64,000 nt of DNA from Lepus europaeus (Eukaryota > Chordata > Mammalia > Lagomorpha > Leporidae), in the NCBI RefSeq assembly GCF_033115175.1, contig NC_084831.1, positions 15,229,138-15,293,137 on the forward strand, given 5' to 3'. Every line of letters begins with the position of its first letter. The first letter of the stretch is position 1. The notes under the pieces were generated by a model that saw only the letters and a list, made by a program, of their open reading frames with translations, was not told the origin of the DNA and did not search any database. Made by a program: the position numbers and the translations under genes. Positions 57,976 to 64,000 of the stretch are shown here, one piece after another.

Positions 57976-58020
57976 GCCGCCGCCGCCGCCACCGCCACCG
58001 CCGCCGCCACCGCCACCACC
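57976..58020 (-). repeat. GGC/GGT triplet repeat in the 5' UTR
   Basis: Fifteen consecutive glycine-type triplets (GGC with interspersed GGT) read on the minus strand. They are in frame with the exon 1 ATG and separated from it by one GTC codon. The interruptions should stabilise its length. Confidence 0.9.
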
Positions 58021-58260
58021 GCGCGGTCCGCGCCCGCCCGGCCGCCCCGCCCCGCCCGGGTCACCTTGGCAACGCGGTGGCCCCGCCCCCCGCACAGCCC
58101 CGGGATTGTCTGCGCCCCCGCGGGCCGCCGTCCAGCTGCGGGGCAGCCGCGCAGAAAGGGCTGCTTGTTCGCGGCCGGCGGGGGCTTCGCTGGACTTTCC
58201 GAGCGGGGCCTCGACCGGGGGTGCGCAGACACCTCCACCCTGCCACCATCGGTCCAAGGA

Positions 58261-61200
58261 GGAGGCCTGACGTCGGGGACTGGGCTGCGGACACTGGTGG
58301 GAGCCACACCCTCTTCCATGCTCCGCCCCAGGCAGGATCCCACCACGGACCCAGAGGAAGCTAGGGTCAAAATGGTCTGCACCCTGGGCAAGCCTGGCCC
58401 TGCCTGTACCTCGATTTCCCCATCTGTGCAATGGGAGTCACTCCACCTGCCCTCCAGTCCTTGTGATGAGCAAGGAGTTAATGTTGCTCATGCCCATGCA
58501 GCCTTCAGCCCAGGGCCTGGCGCGCGGCCAGGGCTCAGCCAATGCCAGCACCGAGAGCCCGCGCAGTGGGTCACACGCTCTGCGCTTCGGGCCGACAGAT
58601 GAGTGAGTGAAGGAACAGCCCCAGAAGCCCTTCCACTGCCAGTCTCCCTCCTTCTCCCAGGAGCCCCTCCTTCTCGCAGGAGCTGGGCTCTGCATCCTGC
58701 AGCCGCTCACGCAGTCGCCGCACACACGTTCAATCTCTCCTGCACGCAGCTTGCCCAGAGCTCACAGGCCCCATGCTGTGTCAGTGCCCACTGCCCACCC
58801 CTGAAACACCCCCTCTCCTTGCATAGAGAGAGGCAGGATTCTCCCGCCCCCTGCACCCAGGGAGGCCCCCAGGGCCTTGAGGTTTTCTGCTTAAAGGAAC
58901 TGAGGGGAACAGGTGCCGTAGGGGACGGAGCAGGGGCATGGGACCACGCGCAGGGACTTCTCCGGCCGCCTTGGCGGAACGGGGCCGGCTCAGTCTGCTC
59001 CATCTTCGACTGGCCCTGGACTGGTCTGGGCACGGGGCTCCAGTTGGCCTCCTCCAGGCAGGTTTCCCCATTTCAGATAGGAGGAAACGGAGGCCCTGGT
59101 TCACAGAAATGACTTCTCTCTTGGGGAGCCGTCCCAACCCCCTCTCTGTCCCCACACACCCTCAGGAGCCCCCTGCAAAGCTCAGAGCCTGCGCAGAGCG
59201 AGCAGCATTTCCTCACCCCTGCAACCACCTGCTGCCTCGGTCTGCAGCCCTTGGAGGAAGGTCTGGCGGCCGCTGGCAGAGCACGCCAGTGCCGGGCGCT
59301 GGGGCCCCTCTGCTCAGGGCAGGCTGAAGAGTTCTGGGTGCAGGCACTGCCCGAGGGCAATGTGGGAAGCAGTGAGGTTCACTCGAGGAGAGAGGGCAGT
59401 CTGTCCGTCCTTCCTTCCTTCCCTCCCTTATTTCGAGGTAACAGGTGCACGGGCCCCAGAGAGGTGAGGGCAGGCCTAAGGTTCTAAGGGACCCAAGGAG
59501 CAAGGCTGGGGCCAAGTGTGGGATGCCCAATGCCAGCCCCACCAAGACTGCTGCACACCCTTGGACCTGGACGCAGCCTTGCCAGTCTGGCTTTTCAGTG
59601 GGGAGCACTCCCGAGGGGGTTCTGCGTGCCCAGTTGGCACGGTGGCCAAGGGGCCTCCAGCATGCCAAGTCTCCCAGCTGGGGCCTCGCGATGCCGGGAC
59701 AGTGGGCCCTTGAGAAGAGCTGTGGGGGCTGCAGGGTTCCCACCGAAGACAAAGAGCCCAGTGTGGGCTCGGCCTCTGGGCTCTGACCAGCTGCAGCTGC
59801 CTCCATGGCAAGGATGGGGGTGGCGGGGGTGGGCAGTGGGGGTGCAGCAGGACACTTCTAGCCAGCTCCTCGTCCCCTGGGCAACAGCAGAATTTACATG
59901 CACCTTGTGGACCTGCAAGGCCCCTTCCGAGATTCTGCCCTCCCCATCACGGCGGGAGCTGCAGGTGATGGCCGAGCACAGGTGCAGCGAGATGTGTGCT
60001 CACCCACGTGGGCAGCCTCAGAACCTTCCCAGGTCTCCCTCTTGTCTGCTGGGTGCCCTTGGACAAAACTTAAACTTCTTGTGCCTTCACTCACTTCCTC
60101 ACCCGCAAAGCGGGGTTGGTGAAAATAACAGTGCCTCCTTCGAAGGGCTTGGCTAAGAATTAAACATAATTGCTGATTAGGAAGCAGTAGGAACAGGATT
60201 GACACTCGGCATGTGCTTGTTAAGTAAAACATTTGCTGCGGCGGCGTCTGTATTCGGCGGAACTATAGGAAATTGCATTTTTATCAGGCTAGCAAAGACT
60301 TATTAGGGAGAAGCCCAAAACAAGCGAAATGGCCATCCAGAGATCATGGCTCATTTGTGTCATGCAATGTGGGGCAGGTTTTTATGTGGGCAGGTGGAAC
60401 AACCTGCACCACACAGGCACACGCACACGCACACCCGCACCCACACATGTACACACACGCAGGCAGTGTCATGAGCAACCAGTGGCTGGAGCAGGCTCTG
60501 GCGACTCTGAGCCCCGTCCATGCAGCTTCAAAGACATCATTCCATTCCCCACAGGGATGGGGAGCCAGCTTCCTCCTCTGCGGTCAGCACACAATGGGTG
60601 CTCGGCCACCGGCACTGGGCAGCAGCTTCCTTCTTCCTCTGCCTCTGGTCTCTCACCTAGACAGGAGAGCCAGGCTGCCTTCCAGGGGCCGGGCCCTCTC
60701 TCTAGGAGAAAGCTTTGCCTCTGGGCTGCCCGGATTTGTACCCTGGTTGTTCAAACACGTGCCAGGCTGTGTGAGGGAGGAGAGGCTGCAGGGGTGGAGG
60801 GGCAGAGAGTTCTCTTCAAGTTCACCCTGCTTTGAACCCTGGGAGTTCCACCCACCTGCCTCCAGTTTTCCCTCCCAAGGAAATTTCCCTTGGCAGAGGA
60901 ATTCAAGGGCAGACTCCTGGGAAGATCTCGGACCCGAGGTCCCGATGGGACTGCGAGGACCAACTCTTGCCAGGGTCCCCAGCAACCTGTCCCCGACCCT
61001 GCCCTCCCAGGGGTATCTGCCCGGGCCCCCTGGGCAGGACGCGGGGCTGTGCTCGGCCTCCTGCCCCAGGCCAGCAGCCTCCTGTGTGCCTCGCTCTCTG
61101 GGTCTCCATTTGCTCTGTGGGTCTCCATTTGCTCATCGGGTAAACACCCAGCCTCACTCTGCTGTGAAAGACATAACGATGGAAAAATGCATTTGCCGGG

Positions 61201-63721
61201 GAGAAGCCCACCAGCTCCCAAACCACCAGGAGTCTTACTTTGCCCAGGCCTTTCTGGCCTAGCCACACCCACCAACCCCAAGGAGCTGCAAGCCCTGATT
61301 TCCTGGAGGAGTTGAGGCAGGGGGCAGGGGGGTGGGGGAGTCCCAGGCCCTGGGGAGGGGGGGAGGAGTGGATATGATGTGGCTCACAGCCCCTCCCCCA
61401 GGCAGCATCCCAGTGTGGTCCGTGAGCCAGCTGTCCCCTGCCCTGGCTCTGAGATCCCTACCCTACACAAGGGTTCCTGAGACCTCTGTCTACTCAGTGT
61501 GCCCCATCAGGGTCCAGGATCATCTGGCCTGGCCGGCAGGGGCGGAGTACATGTCCCCACTGCGCATGGACCGTGAACCTCCAGGGTCTCTAGGAGCAAG
61601 CCCTTCTGGAGTCAAGGACGCACGGGTGCTCTCTCATTCATTCCCCTGCTCCTGCCTCCCCCTCCCCCTACCATTCAACAAATGCATATTGAACAACAAC
61701 TGTATACACCACCAGAGCATACTGAGCACCGAGTGTACGCCTGACTGGTGATTACATCTGAACGGGACAAACAAGGTCTCGGGCAGACCTGCGAGCAGAC
61801 CTGCACGCTCGCTCTCCCACGCGCCCTTGTGCTGTGCACGTGTGCGGAGACAGCTACCTCACGCCTGCAGATCAAATGCAAGATCAAGATCAAATGCATG
61901 CAAATGTGCTCACTCGAATGCCAACTCCTACGCGGCAACCCCACCTCCCCTGCCACACACACGTGTGCAAGGGTCCTCTCCAGCTCACGCCACAGGCCCC
62001 ATGTCCGTGCCTGCTCACTGGCTGCCGCTGGCTGGGTTTGCACACACAACAAAGAACAGATCCTTGCACAGAAACCATGGGCCCGCAGGCCCTACTCAGA
62101 CCCCAGTCTGCTCAGACGGCAGCCACACGGACACATCACACACACGCTCCAGTGCTCGGCTCACTACCGAGAAGAAACAGGCAGCAGAGGGGATGGTGCG
62201 GCGCGTGTTGAGGATCAGAGAAGATGGGTCAATGCCGCATCTCCGCGGTGAGCGGGGGACAGGCCACGGCCACTGTCACACACACGATGGCCTCCGATCC
62301 CCCCAGCCTCCCTCTCCTACCTGCCCTACTGAAGACATAGCTCTTCCAGCCCCATTTCAGGGGCAGCTGGACAGAGTCGGGCTTGATGCCCACAGCTCTG
62401 CCCAGGGCAGTGGGGCTGACTGAGCCCTAAGGGGTCAAGAGACCTGGGTGTGGCCGCGGCTTGGCCAGTCTCCCGGCACGTGTGTCCCAGCCGAAGCACC
62501 CTCTCGCATCTCACCTCTGCAGGTCTGGCTGTAAGATGATGGGGTGGGGGAGGGGTCCCTGCAGCTCCCTAAGATGCCTTCCCCCCTTCCCAGCCAGCCA
62601 CCCTGGGAATCTGGAAGACCTCTTCATCCCCGCGAGGCCCCCACCTCGGCGGTGGTTCCCAGTGGTGGCTCTGCCCCCAAGAGGGCATCAGGGAATCAGT
62701 GTGGGTGGTTCTGGTGCCCAGGCCAAGCCTGCCTGGTCCACTCTGCAGCCTAATTGTCTCTCCCTGTGGCTTCAACCCATAATGGGTTTTCCAGACGTGC
62801 AACTACTACAGCTGTTCTAGAGGTCAGGTACGGCAGTAGGGTTTTCCGCTCTTAAAGCTAATGGTGTATTTTTTATAAAGAGGGGCATGCATAGCTCCTG
62901 AGGTGTGGTCATGCCACAGCACTCATAACAGGGACACAGGTCCTTCACTGCTCTTGTGGAAGTATTATCATCGGCTGTTGAAGTTTGGTGGGTAGGTGGG
63001 CTTATTATCCATCAATTTCATTAATGGAAAATAATGCATTTTAAAAAACGTGTTCCAAGACTGGCCTGGGGGTACGCCGCGGTCCCAGGCGCCCTCAACT
63101 GGCCGCTATGGGAACTGCAGGCGAGAGGACGGGCAAGCTCCAGGACCAGGGACAGCGCCTCGGGACGGCGCCCTAGGTGTCCCTCCACAAAAGAGTGGGG
63201 ACCCCGAGTCGTCCGGAGAAGGCACCCGCTTCACTGCCGCGCCCTCACCACCCTCACTCTCTCTCACTTCGGTGCGGAGGCGGCCCCAGAGCCTCTCCTC
63301 TTCCGGCGCACAATGGCACACCTGCTGCCACAATGGTGACACTGTGACATCACCAACCATGTTCTCACCGCCTCTTCTCCCACGGGACCCATTCCCTCAC
63401 AGCAGATCACGGAGCCACACCTACGCACCCTAGAATCTCTGCGATCCGGGCAGCCCCTAAGGCAGATCAGGCCTGGCTAACACACCTGCTCAGACTGCTG
63501 GGGGAACTGAGGCCTCACGCCAGGAGCCCATGCAGTACCTCTGACCACCTCCAACCACAGCACACACACCTGTCATTCTCCCGGGCCCTGCCTGAGCCAA
63601 GTACTTTCACCCAGTTCTCACATCCACCCAACCATCTTCCCATTGTCCAGGCCAGAAAACTAGGTTCTCAGGGGCTGAGTGCTTTGCCCAAAGATCAGTG
63701 GAGGTAGAAATGGCCATAGAT
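58261..63721. other. Upstream flank of RAP1GAP, no gene recognised
   Basis: Mostly single-copy sequence with MIR-like pieces, a CA-rich patch at 60415-60460 and dispersed CA words at 61800-62290. Human synteny would place the 3' end of USP48 beyond this side; no exon or 3' UTR of it could be identified. Confidence 0.6.
60030..60240 (+). repeat. MIR-type remnant in the upstream flank
   Basis: CTGGGTGCCCTTGGACAAAA, CTTCCTCACCCGCAAAGCGG, GAAAATAACAGTGCC and a late GCATGTGCTTGTTAAGTAAA part follow the MIR layout. Confidence 0.55.
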
Positions 63722-64000
63722 GTAGCCGGCACTGTGGCATAGCGAGTAAAGTCACCACCTGCAGTGCCAGCATCCTATAGGTTCGAGTCCTGGCTACACC
63801 ACTTCTAATCCATCTCCCTGCTGATGGCCTGGGAAAGCAGTAGAAGATGGCCCAAGTGCTTGGGTCCCTGCACTCACATGGGAGACCTGGAAGAAGCTCC
63901 TAGCTCCTGGCTTTGGATCAGCCTAGCTCTGGCCTTTGCGGCCATTTGGAAGTGAACCAATGGATTGCAGACACACACACCCCACTCCTTCTGCCTTTGT
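63722..64000 (+). mobile_element. C-type SINE cut by the right window edge
   Basis: Head GTAGCCGGCACTGTGGCATA, GGTTCGAGTCC B box, then GGAAGTGAACCAATGGATTG; the tail is beyond the window. Confidence 0.9.

Larger units (their letters stand above)
57780..58260 (-). promoter_or_regulatory. CpG island promoter of the long RAP1GAP transcript
   Basis: CpG-dense sequence surrounds exon 1, with GC boxes (CCCCGCCC type) around 58040-58090 and no evident TATA box. The transcription start is presumably between about 58020 and 58200. A triplet repeat lies next to the start codon and an alternating CG/CA tract on the intron side. Promoter identity is inferred from composition and exon position. Confidence 0.7.

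Noticed and set aside
57925..58431. Long N-terminal extension of RAP1GAP from an ATG near 58431
   Set aside because: The frame is open but the sequence is CpG-island DNA with no conserved residues; the ATG next to SGRKRS fits the family. Kept only as a question under the polyglycine finding.
60273..61262. 329-codon plus-strand open frame in the upstream flank
   Set aside because: It contains a CA-repeat-derived His/Thr segment and repeated low-complexity pieces. Nothing matches a known protein or USP48.

Overview
This 64 kb window is mammalian nuclear DNA and very probably comes from a rabbit or close leporid. It carries about twenty copies of the lagomorph tRNA-derived C-type SINE (internal promoter boxes, CT-rich 3' part, AATAAA-rich A-tail), older MIR-like remnants, CpG islands and GT-AG introns. 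No prokaryotic, viral or plasmid features were seen.

One protein-coding gene fills the middle of the window on the minus strand. It is RAP1GAP, the GTPase-activating protein for the small GTPase RAP1. I placed 25 coding exons, one of them an optional cassette, from a start codon at 57970-57972 to a stop codon at 10617-10619. The splice sites and phases agree throughout and give a 727-residue protein without the cassette or 753 with it. A start inside exon 4 gives 663 residues. In that numbering the catalytic asparagine falls at 290 and serines in PKA-type contexts at 441, 490 and 499, as remembered for human RAP1GAP, so the model is strongly supported.

Layout, left to right: 1-9344 is gene-free DNA downstream of RAP1GAP with two SINEs and a palindromic element. 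9345-10230 is the probable 3' UTR exon. 10599-17716 holds the C-terminal tail exons, including a 78-nt duplicated-type cassette exon behind a long repeat-filled intron. 19375-25188 encodes the catalytic region. 28141-30406 encodes the N-terminal part of the RapGAP fold and the GoLoco motif. 32.4-33.1 kb is an internal CpG island with a probable alternative first exon. 36683-36776 is exon 3. 36777-56186 is a 19 kb intron full of SINEs. Exons 2 and 1 lie at 56.2 and 57.9 kb in or near a second CpG island. 58.3-64 kb is upstream DNA with no gene recognised.

The gene appears to use two promoters. Both can produce a complete Galpha-binding GoLoco motif; only initiation at the internal ATG of exon 4 truncates it. 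The tail exons carry basophilic phosphorylation sites, and the optional cassette adds another. Its control region is the most interesting non-coding part of the window. Everything is read by eye. Splice sites are inferred from consensus, phase and remembered family sequence, not from transcripts.
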